The translations under genes and the position numbers were made by a program. A model generated the notes under the pieces. The model did no database searches and had not been told where the DNA came from. It saw only the letters and a list, made by a program, of their open reading frames with translations. Positions 8,294 through 17,242 of a stretch of DNA of 64,000 nt are shown in pieces. This stretch comes from Candidatus Peribacteria bacterium RIFCSPHIGHO2_01_FULL_51_35 (GTDB lineage Bacteria; Patescibacteriota; Gracilibacteria; Peribacterales; Peribacteraceae), in the NCBI GenBank assembly GCA_001787535.1, contig MFXP01000004.1:48641-112640 (forward strand). The letters run 5' to 3'. The first letter of the stretch is position 1; each line of letters starts with the position of its first letter.

Positions 8294-8698
8294 CTAGATG
8301 TACACAACGTACTTATAAAGAAGGAAGTTCCATGGAACTGTGAAGCCGATGCTCAGAATTCTGGCCAGAATTTTGTCCATACCAGTGAACTCCACCAGTG
8401 CATAGAGGAGCATAGCCTGGATAACTGTGTTGGCCACCTGGAGGAGAGTGAATCGCGCGACATGGTGGATCAACCCTTCCCTCTTTTCGAATACCAGATA
8501 TTTGTGGAAAAGAAATGTCGAAAGGAATCCCACACCGTCACTCACAACAGACGCGGATACGTACCACAAGCCCGCCCGGATCAGAATGGCATAGGCGACA
8601 ATAGCCAGGATCGCCGCCACACCGCCGCTGGCGAGATACCCAAACACCTGAATGGTGATGACGCGGAGACCGCTATGTGTGCGTGGCAATGTATCCAT
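8294..8698 (-). CDS. GtrA family membrane protein
   Basis: A 134-residue four-helix GtrA protein (FGYLASGGVAAILAIVAYAIL, GVGFLSTFLFHKYLVF, FTVPWNFLLYKYVVYI). ATG 8698 follows the stop of the FkbM gene by 2 nt; an in-frame upstream ATG at 8746 would overlap that gene by 46 nt and is less likely. It probably flips a polyprenyl-linked sugar for the ArnT-like glycosyltransferase encoded two genes upstream in the same unit. Confidence 0.88.
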   Translation of the reverse strand: MDTLPRTHSGLRVITIQVFGYLASGGVAAILAIVAYAILIRAGLWYVSASVVSDGVGFLSTFLFHKYLVFEKREGLIHHVARFTLLQVANTVIQAMLLYALVEFTGMDKILARILSIGFTVPWNFLLYKYVVYI

Positions 8699-8700
8699 CA

Positions 8701-9570
8701 CTACTCGCGAATGCAGAGAATATTCGCCATCTTGTGCTGCACGCACATCATCACCGCCATTTCAGCGTTCGCCATCCGCGTGATGGCGCCGGTCGCGTCA
8801 TCAATGAAGGAGAATACGAAGCCTGTCTGCTCGAGCGATTGGAAAAGCTGAATCGGATCAGTTCCCACCTTTCGGAGTATCGCCGGCCAACATTCCACAA
8901 TGAATTTTACGCCTTGGTTCTCGTTCAGGATGCGCTTCATGCCGCGGATACCAGATTCTTCCGCTCCTTCTATATCCATTTTGATCATATCCACGGTGGT
9001 TCCGGTTGGAAAATAATCGTCCAATGCCACACAACCAATCGTCACCTGTTTGCGGCTGTTGGATACGTGGTAAATCCGGTGGTCGGCGGTGTTGAAGCCC
9101 GACTGGTACAGCGTGCAGGTGCCTGTCTTGTCCGACACCGCCTTCTCAACAATAGTCACATTACGATAGCCATTCTGTTCGATGTTCTTACGCAGAAGCG
9201 TGCAATTGTCCGCACCAGGTTCGAACGCGTACACCTTCCCCGTTGGGCCCACCTGACGCGCAGCCATCAGTGAGAAGAGCCCGATATTGGCACCGACGTC
9301 TACGAATGTCATCCCGGGCTTAAGCACGCTCTTGCAGTACGCCATACTTGCCGCCTCGTATTCGCCAGTCGATTCCAGTTCGAACGACACGCCGAAATCA
9401 ACCGGATCCACTGATACGGTGTGACCGTCCCACTGCACGGTCGGTTTGAGATACCATGACATCATCTTCACACCTACGTAACGCAGCGGCCCGACGTGTT
9501 CCAATATCTGGCGCATTGCGGGCGCCAGCGTCCTGCGCAGCTTTATGAAGACCGTGGTTCCCTTCTGCAT
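8701..9570 (-). CDS. FkbM family methyltransferase
   Basis: A 289-residue SAM-dependent O-methyltransferase of the FkbM family, common in glycan clusters. The SAM site is FVDVGANIGLFSLMAARQ, followed by VYAFEPGADNCTLL and MIKMDIEGAE, the family's signature order. ATG 9570 is preferred (TTATCT 7 nt upstream); a GTG at 9588 would add six residues. It lies between the ArnT-like gene and gtrA, 2 nt from the latter. Confidence 0.88.
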   Translation of the reverse strand: MQKGTTVFIKLRRTLAPAMRQILEHVGPLRYVGVKMMSWYLKPTVQWDGHTVSVDPVDFGVSFELESTGEYEAASMAYCKSVLKPGMTFVDVGANIGLFSLMAARQVGPTGKVYAFEPGADNCTLLRKNIEQNGYRNVTIVEKAVSDKTGTCTLYQSGFNTADHRIYHVSNSRKQVTIGCVALDDYFPTGTTVDMIKMDIEGAEESGIRGMKRILNENQGVKFIVECWPAILRKVGTDPIQLFQSLEQTGFVFSFIDDATGAITRMANAEMAVMMCVQHKMANILCIRE

Positions 9571-9577
9571 AGAAAAA

Positions 9578-9583
9578 AGATAA
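9578..9583 (-). promoter_or_regulatory. -10 element of the fkbM-gtrA unit
   Basis: TTATCT, 7 nt before ATG 9570. Confidence 0.35.
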
Positions 9584-9632
9584 CGCACAAGAGTTTATGG
9601 GAAGCTCTCAGACAAGTCCACGCTTTCCTTTA

Positions 9633-11015
9633 TCAAGAGCAATCCTTAGGCGGTGGGACGATGATGTGACCCGTGAGAGTCCCTCCCTTAGGATCATTGG
9701 GAGTTTTCTCACGGATGAGCGTGAAACAGCGTTGTTTCTCATCCGGTGTTACGAGAGCTGCAGGAATTCTAGTGGAGAGCGTTACATTTGTGAGGAAAAC
9801 CCAATGAGGATTTTTAGGAAGGTGAATGAATACCGGTGCACTTTGGATAATGAGATTCGTGTCTGCAAAATGTTCTTGGATGTACGTGGCTGTGTTTTGA
9901 GCTGTGAGACTGGCGCTAGAACCACGATGATCCCATTGCCACCATGCTTGTACCAGTACTATGGCGCCGAGTACGACAATACTCATGTTCTTGCCAAAAA
10001 GAATGCGAGCTCCTGTGGGAACAAATGGCAGCAGCAAAATATGTGCTGCAAGCAGGAGTCGATACCATCCCGAGCGCGTGAAGCAGTAGGCAGTGAAAAG
10101 AATGATGACAGTCATGATGGTAATGGACAGCGCGTTTGGCATGGAGCGACGGAGCTTGATGAATCCCACAATTCCTAAGATAAGCACTACGTCGTAGGCA
10201 AGAAATGGAAGACGTAGAAGAAATTCCGGTTGTGTCCAAAGAACATGTTTTGCGAGAAGGATGTCATCCGTTCCTACGATCCACGCATAGATCTCCACGA
10301 AAAAACGCATATCCATTGCGCCGAGCACCGGAGAAAATATGGCAAATGTTAGGAGAGTGGTGAATCCAGCCACAGTAAGAGAGAGCACTTCAGGATATTT
10401 TCTTTGTAGAAGTGCCCAAATCCATGCGATTCCCATGCCACCCAAAAGGAATGCATAAGGCAATTTAGTGACGAAAGCAGCGCCAACAAATGCGCCACAG
10501 GCAATGCTCTGCCAAAGCGACAATCGTTTTTGCGTTAGTAAAAGAAGAGCGATCAGTGCAAAAAACATTCCCGGCACTTCTCCTATGACAACTTTGCCGG
10601 TGTTGACGAATGCCGAGAGCGAAACGAGCAATGCCGTGGCAAAACATGCGGAAGAACGACCTGCAATTTTCTTTGTGAAAAAATAAAATACTATTGTGGT
10701 GCCGCAGAGATAGAGCACCATGGGAATCCGAGCGGCGACAATGCTCGGCCCCAATATCTTCATAAAAAACGCAGAGGGATAAATCAGCATGGGTCCCACC
10801 TGGAGGATTGGATACAGCCATGGGCGACCGAGGATCGGCAGGGTGTAACCATTTCCTGTGGCATATTCGCGGGCAACGATCATGAAAAGGCTGTCATCGT
10901 TCCAAGCAGCGGGGAATGTGCCGAGTTCGCGCACAAAGAAAAATAATGCCGCACTTGCAATGATGCATTCGGGAAGGATATTCCATACTCGTCGAAAGAG
11001 TTCCTTTTGCTTCAT
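9633..11015 (-). CDS. ArnT/GT39-like membrane glycosyltransferase
   Basis: A 460-residue polytopic protein of the GT-C class. After the first helix comes the acidic motif TFPAAWNDDSLFMIVAREYATGNGY, typical of GT39/ArnT enzymes that use polyprenyl-phosphate sugars outside the membrane. About eleven hydrophobic segments follow. TACCAT lies 6 nt before ATG 11015. The next genes on this strand are fkbM and gtrA, a plausible three-gene cassette for adding one methylated sugar residue. Confidence 0.82.
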   Translation of the reverse strand: MKQKELFRRVWNILPECIIASAALFFFVRELGTFPAAWNDDSLFMIVAREYATGNGYTLPILGRPWLYPILQVGPMLIYPSAFFMKILGPSIVAARIPMVLYLCGTTIVFYFFTKKIAGRSSACFATALLVSLSAFVNTGKVVIGEVPGMFFALIALLLLTQKRLSLWQSIACGAFVGAAFVTKLPYAFLLGGMGIAWIWALLQRKYPEVLSLTVAGFTTLLTFAIFSPVLGAMDMRFFVEIYAWIVGTDDILLAKHVLWTQPEFLLRLPFLAYDVVLILGIVGFIKLRRSMPNALSITIMTVIILFTAYCFTRSGWYRLLLAAHILLLPFVPTGARILFGKNMSIVVLGAIVLVQAWWQWDHRGSSASLTAQNTATYIQEHFADTNLIIQSAPVFIHLPKNPHWVFLTNVTLSTRIPAALVTPDEKQRCFTLIREKTPNDPKGGTLTGHIIVPPPKDCS

Positions 11016-11021
11016 GGATAC

Positions 11022-11027
11022 ATGGTA
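11022..11027 (-). promoter_or_regulatory. -10 element of the ArnT-like gene
   Basis: GC-TACCAT, 6 nt before ATG 11015. Confidence 0.45.
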
Positions 11028-11091
11028 GCAGTGAACAGGTAGGACAGCTTGTCGCCTCTCTACGAGGCGATCTTTTGTGCAAATATCTGAT

Positions 11092-11273
11092 TTATGCATT
11101 TTGTCGCTGTTCGCTTAATTTTTTCGAAAGATCGCGGTACTTCGCCATTAATCCTTGTTCCTTCGTATGACATTCGCGCACTTCGTAGCCTCCGCGCTGC
11201 AGATCGCGCTTCACATTCCAGTGCGCGGAGTGTTCTGATCATGATAACCAAAAGCGATGAGAATCTTGCTCAT
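11092..11273 (-). pseudogene. Frameshifted N-terminal remnant of a glycosyltransferase
   Basis: Starts with MSKILIAFGYHDQNT behind a good -10 (TACAAT, 8 nt before the ATG), then needs a frameshift near 11225 to continue as HWNVKRDLQRGGYEVRECHT followed by KEQGLMAKYRDLSKKLSEQ and a stop. The pattern (NxKRDL..GGYEV.ECHT..GL.AKYRDL) fits the N-terminal Rossmann half of a GT4 subfamily. The rest of that gene is absent here, while a GT4 C-terminus lies at 8144-8293 on the same strand. Confidence 0.45.
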
Positions 11274-11281
11274 GAGTGACT

Positions 11282-11287
11282 ATTGTA
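11282..11287 (-). promoter_or_regulatory. -10 element of the broken GT gene
   Basis: GG-TACAAT, 8 nt before the ATG of the remnant at 11273, showing that this was once an expressed start. Confidence 0.4.
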
Positions 11288-11299
11288 CCCCAAAACCAC

Positions 11300-11342
11300 A
11301 ACCCTCCTTCGCCAAGGTTTCGGAGGGCAGGCGGGGGAGGGT
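11300..11342. repeat. Palindromic repeat, CCTTCGCCAAGG type
   Basis: CCCTCCTTCGCCAAGG-TTT-CGGAGGGCAGGCGGGGGAGGG. It lies in the divergent spacer (11274-11392) between the broken GT gene and the GT4 gene, and its reading as codons explains the Pro/Gly-rich false extension upstream of the GT4 start. Confidence 0.65.
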
Positions 11343-11380
11343 ACTTTCCAAGCGTGAAGCGACTGAGAAGAAAATTAAGG

Positions 11381-11386
11381 TATCAT
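11381..11386 (+). promoter_or_regulatory. -10 element of the 11393 operon
   Basis: GG-TATCAT, 6 nt before GTG 11393; decides the start of the GT4 gene. Confidence 0.55.
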
Positions 11387-11392
11387 AGGCAC

Positions 11393-12553
11393 GTGCGCAT
11401 CACCTACGTCACCCATACCCGCTTTCCCGTCCAAAAAGCCCATGGAAAGCAAATTGCAGATGTCTGTGCGGCGCTGGCTGCCATCGGACATACTGTGACG
11501 TTGCTCTGTCCGACAGTCTCGAATTCCATCAAGCTCTCCTGGAACCGTTACTACGATCTCCCGGAGTCGTTCAAGGTGAAAACATTGGGACACAAAGATG
11601 CGACGCGGCAGTGGTGGGTTCCGGGGGTGTTCCATTTCCGCATCAACATGCGGCGGTACCAGAAAGCGCTCAAAACTTTTTTTGAGACGCACAAAACGGA
11701 TCTCATCTATGTCCGCTCTCCTCAATTGCTGCCCGTCCTGCTCCGTGCAAAGGCGGATGTCATTTTGGAATTGCATTCCTTGCCGCGGCTCAGAAAGAAA
11801 AAGTTTGCAGCCCTTTGCAACAAGTGTGTTCGCATTGTGTGTCTGACAACCGCCATGGAGCGCGAACTCCTGTATTTGGGCGTAAAGCCCAAGAAAGTAA
11901 TCGTGGAGCCGGATGCTGCGAACCTGGAGCGCTTCGCAAAGTCCGTATCGGTGAAGGTTGCGAAGAAAAGGACAAAAGTATTCCCGCTTGATCGTCCCGT
12001 CATCGGCTATTTCGGATCGTTCTACACGCAGAACAACATCGAGAAAGGAGTGAGTGTTCTCATCGAGGCCATCCTGCGCCTCAGACGAAAGAAAGTGCGT
12101 GTGTATGCGGGCATTGGCGGAGGGTGGGGCAAGGAAATCAATGAGTTCCAGAAGAAAGTGCGAGCGAAAAATTTGGAAGAAGATGTGCGGCTCTTGGGAC
12201 ACCTTCCTCCAGCGCAAATTCCCGAATACATGCTGGCGTGCGATGTGCTGGTGTATCCCGCACCGGCATCCAAGCATCCGTACTTCCAACGCGATACGTC
12301 TCCGCTCAAGCTCTTCGAGTATCTTGCCGCGGGACGACCCATCGTATGTGCGGATCTTCCGCCGCTGCGGGATATCGTCTCCAAAGAGACCGTGTACTTT
12401 GCGACCCCCGGGGATCCGAACTCCTTTGCGCACTGGATAGAGTATGTGCTTGAACATCCGGACGAAGCGGCGGTAAAAGTGAAAAAGGGGCTTGCTGCCG
12501 TGGCGTACTACAGTTGGGAAAAGCGCATGCGGCGAATTTTGAAGGGACTTTAA
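11393..12553 (+). CDS. Family 4 glycosyltransferase
   Basis: A 386-residue GT-B fold enzyme. The N-terminal domain begins VRITYVTHTRFPVQKAHGKQ; the C-terminal domain has RPVIGYFGSFYTQNNIEKGV, VRLLGHLPPAQIPEYMLACD and SPLKLFEYLAAGRPIVCADL, the donor-binding region of the family. It would use a nucleotide sugar in the cytoplasm to extend a lipid-linked oligosaccharide. The GTG start is supported by TATCAT 6 nt upstream; earlier in-frame codons are encoded by a repeat. It heads a forward run of four genes: GT4, cupin, aminotransferase, GT2. Confidence 0.88.
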   Translation: MRITYVTHTRFPVQKAHGKQIADVCAALAAIGHTVTLLCPTVSNSIKLSWNRYYDLPESFKVKTLGHKDATRQWWVPGVFHFRINMRRYQKALKTFFETHKTDLIYVRSPQLLPVLLRAKADVILELHSLPRLRKKKFAALCNKCVRIVCLTTAMERELLYLGVKPKKVIVEPDAANLERFAKSVSVKVAKKRTKVFPLDRPVIGYFGSFYTQNNIEKGVSVLIEAILRLRRKKVRVYAGIGGGWGKEINEFQKKVRAKNLEEDVRLLGHLPPAQIPEYMLACDVLVYPAPASKHPYFQRDTSPLKLFEYLAAGRPIVCADLPPLRDIVSKETVYFATPGDPNSFAHWIEYVLEHPDEAAVKVKKGLAAVAYYSWEKRMRRILKGL

Positions 12554-12580
12554 GCATTAGCGCCTTTGGAGCCGGAATGT

Positions 12581-12586
12581 TAAACT
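12581..12586 (+). promoter_or_regulatory. -10 element of the cupin-aminotransferase unit
   Basis: TAAACT, 7 nt before ATG 12594. Confidence 0.4.
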
Positions 12587-12593
12587 TTGCTCT

Positions 12594-13010
12594 ATGGAAA
12601 GCGTGAAAACCATCAAGAAAGGCGATGCCATCTATGCCCTCTTCATCTCGAAGAATCTGTCTCCGGAAGGCGGCATCAAATTTTTAACAGATCATGCATC
12701 TCCGTTTCAATTGGGCTTGATGGAGCGCCCCGCGGGTCACAAAGTGAAGCCGCATCAGCATCCGCCGCAAACGTTTGATGTTCAGCGTTTTAGTGAATTT
12801 CTCTATGTAGAGAGAGGGAAGATAAAAGCAACGGTGTTTGATGAGGAATGGAATGTTCTTGCAGAGCAAGAGTTGGGAGCCGGAGATTTTTTGCTGTTCC
12901 TCCGCGGAGGACACGGCATCGATGTGTTGGAACCGAGCCGCATGATAGAAGTAAAGCAAGGACCGTTCCCCGGTGATAAGGCAGCCAAGACTTTCCGTGC
13001 CATACCATGA
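12594..13010 (+). CDS. Cupin-fold protein
   Basis: A 138-residue single-domain cupin. The metal-binding pattern is visible as HKVKPHQHPPQTFDVQRFSEFLYVERG (HxH...E spacing) and the second strand pair as GAGDFLLFLRGGHGIDVLE. Its stop overlaps the start of the aminotransferase gene (ATGA), so they are translationally coupled. A sugar-isomerase or sensor role for the amino-sugar branch is plausible, but the reaction cannot be told from sequence. Confidence 0.8.
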   Translation: MESVKTIKKGDAIYALFISKNLSPEGGIKFLTDHASPFQLGLMERPAGHKVKPHQHPPQTFDVQRFSEFLYVERGKIKATVFDEEWNVLAEQELGAGDFLLFLRGGHGIDVLEPSRMIEVKQGPFPGDKAAKTFRAIP

Positions 13011-14128
13011 CCTCTCCTCTCAAAGTTCCGGTCAACGAGCCCGTCCTCACGAAAGAGGCGAAGCAGTATGTTGCCGAGGCCATGGAGTCGGGCTGGATCA
13101 GCTCTGCGGGGAAATACATCGAGCAGTTCGAAGCGGAGTTCGCGGCATTCCTTGGTGTGAAACATGCCGTCACCACCACAAGCGGCACCACGGCCATCCA
13201 CTTGGCGCTTGCGACGCTGAACATCGGACCCGGCGACGAAGTGATCGTTCCGGATTTTACAATGATGGGGAGCATCCTTCCTGTGCTCTACTGCGGAGCC
13301 ACGCCGATCTTTGTGGATGCCAAGCCGGAGACGTTCAATATCGATCCCTCGCTCATCGAGAAGAAGATCACAAAGAAGACGAAGGCCATCATGCCCGTCC
13401 ATCTGTACGGCCAGAGCGCAGACATGGATCCCATCCTCGCAATCGCCAAGAAGCATAATCTTTATGTTGTCGAAGACGCAGCGGAGGCACATGGTGCGAC
13501 GTACAAAGGCTGCCTCTGCGGTTCGATGGGAGACATCGGGTGTTTCAGCTTCTACGCAAACAAGATCATTACGACAGGGGAGGGAGGCATGCTCGTGACG
13601 AATGATGATCAATTGGTAGCGCGTGCGCGGACACTCAAAGACTTGGCGCACAGTCCCCAAAAGCGTTTTTGGCACGAAGAGATGGGTTTCAACTATCGCA
13701 TGACGAATCTGCAGGCGGCTGTCGGACTGGGGCAACTCAAGCACATCGATGAATTTATTAAGCATAAACAATGGATGGCCGATCGCTATCGCGAGGGGCT
13801 CAAAGGCATCAAAGGGCTTCGCCTGCCGGCAGTGAAGAAAGATTCTCTGAATGTGTACTGGATGTACGGTGTGCTTGTGGAAGAGTCTTTTCCAATGGCA
13901 AAAGACGAACTCCGAGCGGCGCTCAGAGAAAAAGGAGTGGATACACGTGATTTCTTCTATTCCTCTGCATCGCAGCCACTGTTTAAAGATCTTCCTTCTG
14001 CAAAAGAATCATTTCCTGTCAGTAAGATGCTCAGTGAGCGTGGGTTTTACCTGCCTTCGGGACTTGCTCTTACAGAGGAACAAGTCGACTATGTCTGCTC
14101 CGCACTTCGTGAAATCGCCTCAATATAA
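13007..14128 (+). CDS. DegT/DnrJ/EryC1-type sugar aminotransferase
   Basis: A 373-residue PLP-dependent aminotransferase converting a 4- or 3-keto nucleotide sugar to an amino sugar. Visible features are HAVTTTSGTTAIHLAL (residues 53-68), the PLP-binding Asp157 in VVEDAAEAHGA, and the Schiff-base Lys186 in FSFYANKIITTGEGG. Similarity in pattern to GDP-perosamine synthase fits a locus that also encodes GDP-mannose 4,6-dehydratase, but substrate is inference. It overlaps the cupin by 4 nt and the GT2 by 38 nt. Confidence 0.9.
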   Translation: MTSPLKVPVNEPVLTKEAKQYVAEAMESGWISSAGKYIEQFEAEFAAFLGVKHAVTTTSGTTAIHLALATLNIGPGDEVIVPDFTMMGSILPVLYCGATPIFVDAKPETFNIDPSLIEKKITKKTKAIMPVHLYGQSADMDPILAIAKKHNLYVVEDAAEAHGATYKGCLCGSMGDIGCFSFYANKIITTGEGGMLVTNDDQLVARARTLKDLAHSPQKRFWHEEMGFNYRMTNLQAAVGLGQLKHIDEFIKHKQWMADRYREGLKGIKGLRLPAVKKDSLNVYWMYGVLVEESFPMAKDELRAALREKGVDTRDFFYSSASQPLFKDLPSAKESFPVSKMLSERGFYLPSGLALTEEQVDYVCSALREIASI

Positions 14129-14879
14129 AACCGGCTTCGTTTCTATCATCCTTCCGACATACAACGAGGCGGGAAATATCATCGCGCTTGCGGAAGAGCT
14201 GGACAGCCATGTGAAATTTCCAAAGGAAATCATTGTGGTTGATGACGATTCTCCGGATGGCACGTCCCGCCTTGTCCAAGAATGCATCGCAGGCGGAGCC
14301 ATCCCTGGGCTTCGTCTGGAAACGCGCACGGCGGATCGTGGGCTTAGAAAGAGCATTGAACGAGGGATTGAAATTGCGCAGGGCGACATCATCTGTTGGA
14401 TGGACTGTGATTTTTCACATCCTCCGGAAGATATGGCATTGCTTGTTCAGGAGGTTTTGAACGGTGCGGATATTGTGATTGCATCACGGTATATGAAAGG
14501 GGGGGTGTATAAAAAAGGGCTTGGCTGGTTTGATGCGGATGAATCCGCATTTGCCGTGCTCCTCAGTCGCATTATCAACTGGATTATTCATGTTGTTCTC
14601 GATCCTCGGATTCACGATTATACGAGTGGCTTCGTCGCATTCCGTCGCAGTGTGCTTGAATCCCTTCTGCCGCTTCGGGGCGATTATGGCGAATACTTTG
14701 TGGAGTTGATCTATTGTGCCGTGAAAACTCGCAATATTTCCATCATTGAGTTGCCGTTCACCTCACCCCCTCGGCGCTCCGGACAATCCAAGACAGGTAC
14801 GACCTTCCGAGCGCTCTTCTGGCGAGGGCTGCCTTATGCCCGCTTGATTCCCAAACTGCGGGCGATGAAAAATAATTGA
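14091..14879 (+). CDS. Family 2 glycosyltransferase, polyprenol-phosphate type
   Basis: A 262-residue GT-A enzyme resembling dolichol-phosphate mannose synthase: SIILPTYNEAGNIIAL, VVDDDSPDGT, and the DxD region ICWMDCDFSHPPEDM. No C-terminal membrane helices are present. It would load a sugar onto undecaprenyl phosphate for the GT-C/GtrA proteins. The start lies inside the end of the aminotransferase gene in another frame (38 nt overlap), so it is expected to depend on translation of that gene. Confidence 0.88.
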   Translation: MSAPHFVKSPQYKTGFVSIILPTYNEAGNIIALAEELDSHVKFPKEIIVVDDDSPDGTSRLVQECIAGGAIPGLRLETRTADRGLRKSIERGIEIAQGDIICWMDCDFSHPPEDMALLVQEVLNGADIVIASRYMKGGVYKKGLGWFDADESAFAVLLSRIINWIIHVVLDPRIHDYTSGFVAFRRSVLESLLPLRGDYGEYFVELIYCAVKTRNISIIELPFTSPPRRSGQSKTGTTFRALFWRGLPYARLIPKLRAMKNN

Positions 14880-14956
14880 TCCTGTACCACATGTCTGTCC
14901 TCATAAAATTGATTTTCGGAAGAAATCGAACAGAATAAAAAAATAGCGAAGCTACC

Positions 14957-14978
14957 GGCGGTCGCGACCGCCGTGGCG
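14957..14978. repeat. Palindrome in the 14880-15010 spacer
   Basis: Built around GGCGGTCGCGACCGCC, inside an otherwise empty spacer between convergent genes; it could terminate either transcript but has no T-run. Confidence 0.6.
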
Positions 14979-15010
14979 AAGCAAGGGGGAGCACCATTAC
15001 ATCATCCCCG

Positions 15011-16123
15011 CTACGGAAGATTGTGCGCGATTAGCCAAGCCTTGAATTCGCGTGCAATAATGTCATGGCCTTCCTGGCTCAGGTGACCGTCTCCCTCCAG
15101 GTACGGTTTTTTGCCATCTAGAAGAGCTTGGCGGAGAACCGGCGTTGCATTAAAGACAAGGATACCATGCTGCTCTGCGAGTTCTGCGATTCTCTTCTGG
15201 GAAAAATCCAGATCGATCTTCTTTCCTTGGAGGACAGGATATTTTTCGATAAGTTCCGGCGTCGTGCGGAGATCCATTTCTAGTAGAGAAGGGATGATGC
15301 CGAGGACAAGCATACCTTTGTCCACCTCTTTCTTCATTGCGACGAGCAATTTTTCATTCACCTCCATCGCAAGAGCGCGCTCCGGAGTATCTACGATGGT
15401 CGTGGCGAGACCCAGTGGAATATCTCTGTTCAGTTCTTCGGGTTCTGTAGAGAGCAGCCCTGTGCGGACAAGCAGCCACAAAAAAAGAGGATTATCTTTG
15501 CCCTTCTCGAAGATGAGCCGCGGCAGTCTGAGTTTCTGGAGAAGAAATGTTTTGAGGATACCCAACTGTGGCTCTTCGATCACACTTTCTTCCATCGATA
15601 TCCCTTTGATGAAGTCTCTCGTGACATAATTATCCCGAGAATCATTGCCTGTGTAAAACCAAAGCACTGTGACATCGGGATTGTACGAGCGGCCATAGTG
15701 GCGATACGTCAGGAGTTCCAAAAATGTTCCCCGTCCAGCCACGCTCAGATTCAACTGCTGCGTGCCCGGCATATGCTGCTCCAACTGGGAGACGAAATTT
15801 TTGTCGGTATCCACGTGGATGGCTTCCACCAGCGAATCGCCAATGTGAAGAATGCGTTTGATGTGCCCAGGTTTTTCTACTGGGAATGTGTTGCCGTTCC
15901 AGCCATAGGCATTTGTCCAGAGATGCGACGCCCAATCACTTCCTTGTAGATGCACATCCATATTTGGCTTCAGTGTACGACCGATATAGCGGTCTCGTAC
16001 CGTGAGTATGCTGCTTTGTGGAATGAAGATGCGCACAGCAACTTCCAGCACCGCCAGGATCAAGAAAAGTGCGACAACAAGAGCGATGATATTCCCCAGC
16101 CAACGGAGAATCCTTTTTTTCAT
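15011..16123 (-). CDS. Membrane-anchored SGNH-hydrolase-like protein
   Basis: A 370-residue protein with one N-terminal transmembrane helix (IIALVVALFLILAVLEVAV, residues 12-30) and an extracytoplasmic SGNH/GDSL esterase fold: nucleophile Ser97 in HIGDSLVEA, a GND-like VLWFYTGNDSRDN, and the C-terminal DGHLSQEGH pair. Such proteins add or remove O-acyl groups on glycans. Its start overlaps the stop of the paralogue at 16120 (ATGA), forming a coupled pair. Confidence 0.82.
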   Translation of the reverse strand: MKKRILRWLGNIIALVVALFLILAVLEVAVRIFIPQSSILTVRDRYIGRTLKPNMDVHLQGSDWASHLWTNAYGWNGNTFPVEKPGHIKRILHIGDSLVEAIHVDTDKNFVSQLEQHMPGTQQLNLSVAGRGTFLELLTYRHYGRSYNPDVTVLWFYTGNDSRDNYVTRDFIKGISMEESVIEEPQLGILKTFLLQKLRLPRLIFEKGKDNPLFLWLLVRTGLLSTEPEELNRDIPLGLATTIVDTPERALAMEVNEKLLVAMKKEVDKGMLVLGIIPSLLEMDLRTTPELIEKYPVLQGKKIDLDFSQKRIAELAEQHGILVFNATPVLRQALLDGKKPYLEGDGHLSQEGHDIIAREFKAWLIAHNLP

Positions 16124-17142
16124 TGCAGGGAAGGGAGCACATTTTTCTCCAAAGTTTGCAGGATAATGTCTGCAGCCTGTGCCGCAGTCTTGCTGCTTGG
16201 GTGCACGGTGTCCCAGGAGAGCGTTTCTGCGTGATTGCCGAATGTTTCATAGAGATCCAGCACAGTGAATCCGCGCTGCTCTGCGATTTTTGCAAGTTTC
16301 GGACGGGCAAGCGGGTGCATATGCCGTTCGGGCCAGATGATGAAGAGACGCGGAAGATTCTTTGGCATCGAGCGCACCAACGTATCCAAATACGATGCAT
16401 ATTTTTGCAGACTGACATTCGTCACGTTTTCCTCATCCGTATTTTCCTGCATCGCGAGCTCCTGTTCCTTCAAACTCTTCTTTCCTTCTCGTGCACTCAC
16501 GAATTTCTTCACGGCTATGTAGAACGCGCTGTGCATATCGAGCCAACATTTTCCAGGAATGAACTGCAAAATACCACGTTCAATGGGTGTGCATATCCGT
16601 TCAGTTGGTTGCCAGCCTTCCGGTCGCAGGATTCCTTGATCATCCAGCTTCGCGACGCCAAAATCTTCGACATCATTGAAATGGAAGATAAGCACCAGTG
16701 CTTTGGGATCTAGCTTCTTGATCTTTCCCCGATATACCGCCGTCTGTTGCCGTAAGTTGTAGCCCGGCGAAGCCGTATTGAGAACGCTCCATTCGGGTAT
16801 CTCTGCCTGAATCCTGCTCGTGATGGTTTCATTGTCGTTCACGCCGTACCCGAATGTGATGGAATCGCCGAGGAACACCAGAAGCGGTTTATTCGGATCA
16901 ATTTCCGGACTGCGGAAGCCCAGGCTATTCGTCGTCACTGTGGATCGATAGGCATATTCCGAACTATTGGGTTTCAACTCATAACTGATCTCCGGATTCG
17001 TACTCTTCTGATAAATCTTCGGCGGATTGGGCTTCACGGAAACGAGTCCGCTCACTCTTAGGGCAATCTCGATCCCTCCGAAGAACAGGAGGATGGTCGC
17101 AAAGAGGAGGCCGAGGTTGATGGCGAGATCTTTTCGTTTCAT
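16120..17142 (-). CDS. Membrane-anchored SGNH-hydrolase-like protein
   Basis: A 340-residue paralogue of the 15011 protein: N-terminal helix (residues 8-26), nucleophile Ser94 in VFLGDSITFGYG, NDVEDFG block, and a C-terminal SWDTVHPSSKTAAQAAD containing the Asp-x-x-His pair. ATG 17142 is chosen because TATCAT lies 9 nt upstream; the longer frame reads through palindromic repeats. Probably part of the O-acylation machinery of the surface glycan. Confidence 0.82.
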   Translation of the reverse strand: MKRKDLAINLGLLFATILLFFGGIEIALRVSGLVSVKPNPPKIYQKSTNPEISYELKPNSSEYAYRSTVTTNSLGFRSPEIDPNKPLLVFLGDSITFGYGVNDNETITSRIQAEIPEWSVLNTASPGYNLRQQTAVYRGKIKKLDPKALVLIFHFNDVEDFGVAKLDDQGILRPEGWQPTERICTPIERGILQFIPGKCWLDMHSAFYIAVKKFVSAREGKKSLKEQELAMQENTDEENVTNVSLQKYASYLDTLVRSMPKNLPRLFIIWPERHMHPLARPKLAKIAEQRGFTVLDLYETFGNHAETLSWDTVHPSSKTAAQAADIILQTLEKNVLPSLQ

Positions 17143-17151
17143 ACGTTTTAT

Positions 17152-17157
17152 ATGATA
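17152..17157 (-). promoter_or_regulatory. -10 element of the SGNH pair
   Basis: TATCAT, 9 nt before ATG 17142. Confidence 0.45.
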
Positions 17158-17168
17158 CAGGAAGATCC

Positions 17169-17205
17169 GTTTGTAGAGACGCCCCGGCGGGGCGTCTCTA
17201 CGACG
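17169..17205. repeat. Palindromic repeat, TGTAGAGACG type
   Basis: TTTGTAGAGACGCCCC-GGC-GGGGCGTCTCTACGACG; sits between the SGNH promoter and the next gene. Confidence 0.88.
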
Positions 17206-17242
17206 AATGAACAATTGTTTCCGGTGCATCACCTAGATTTTT

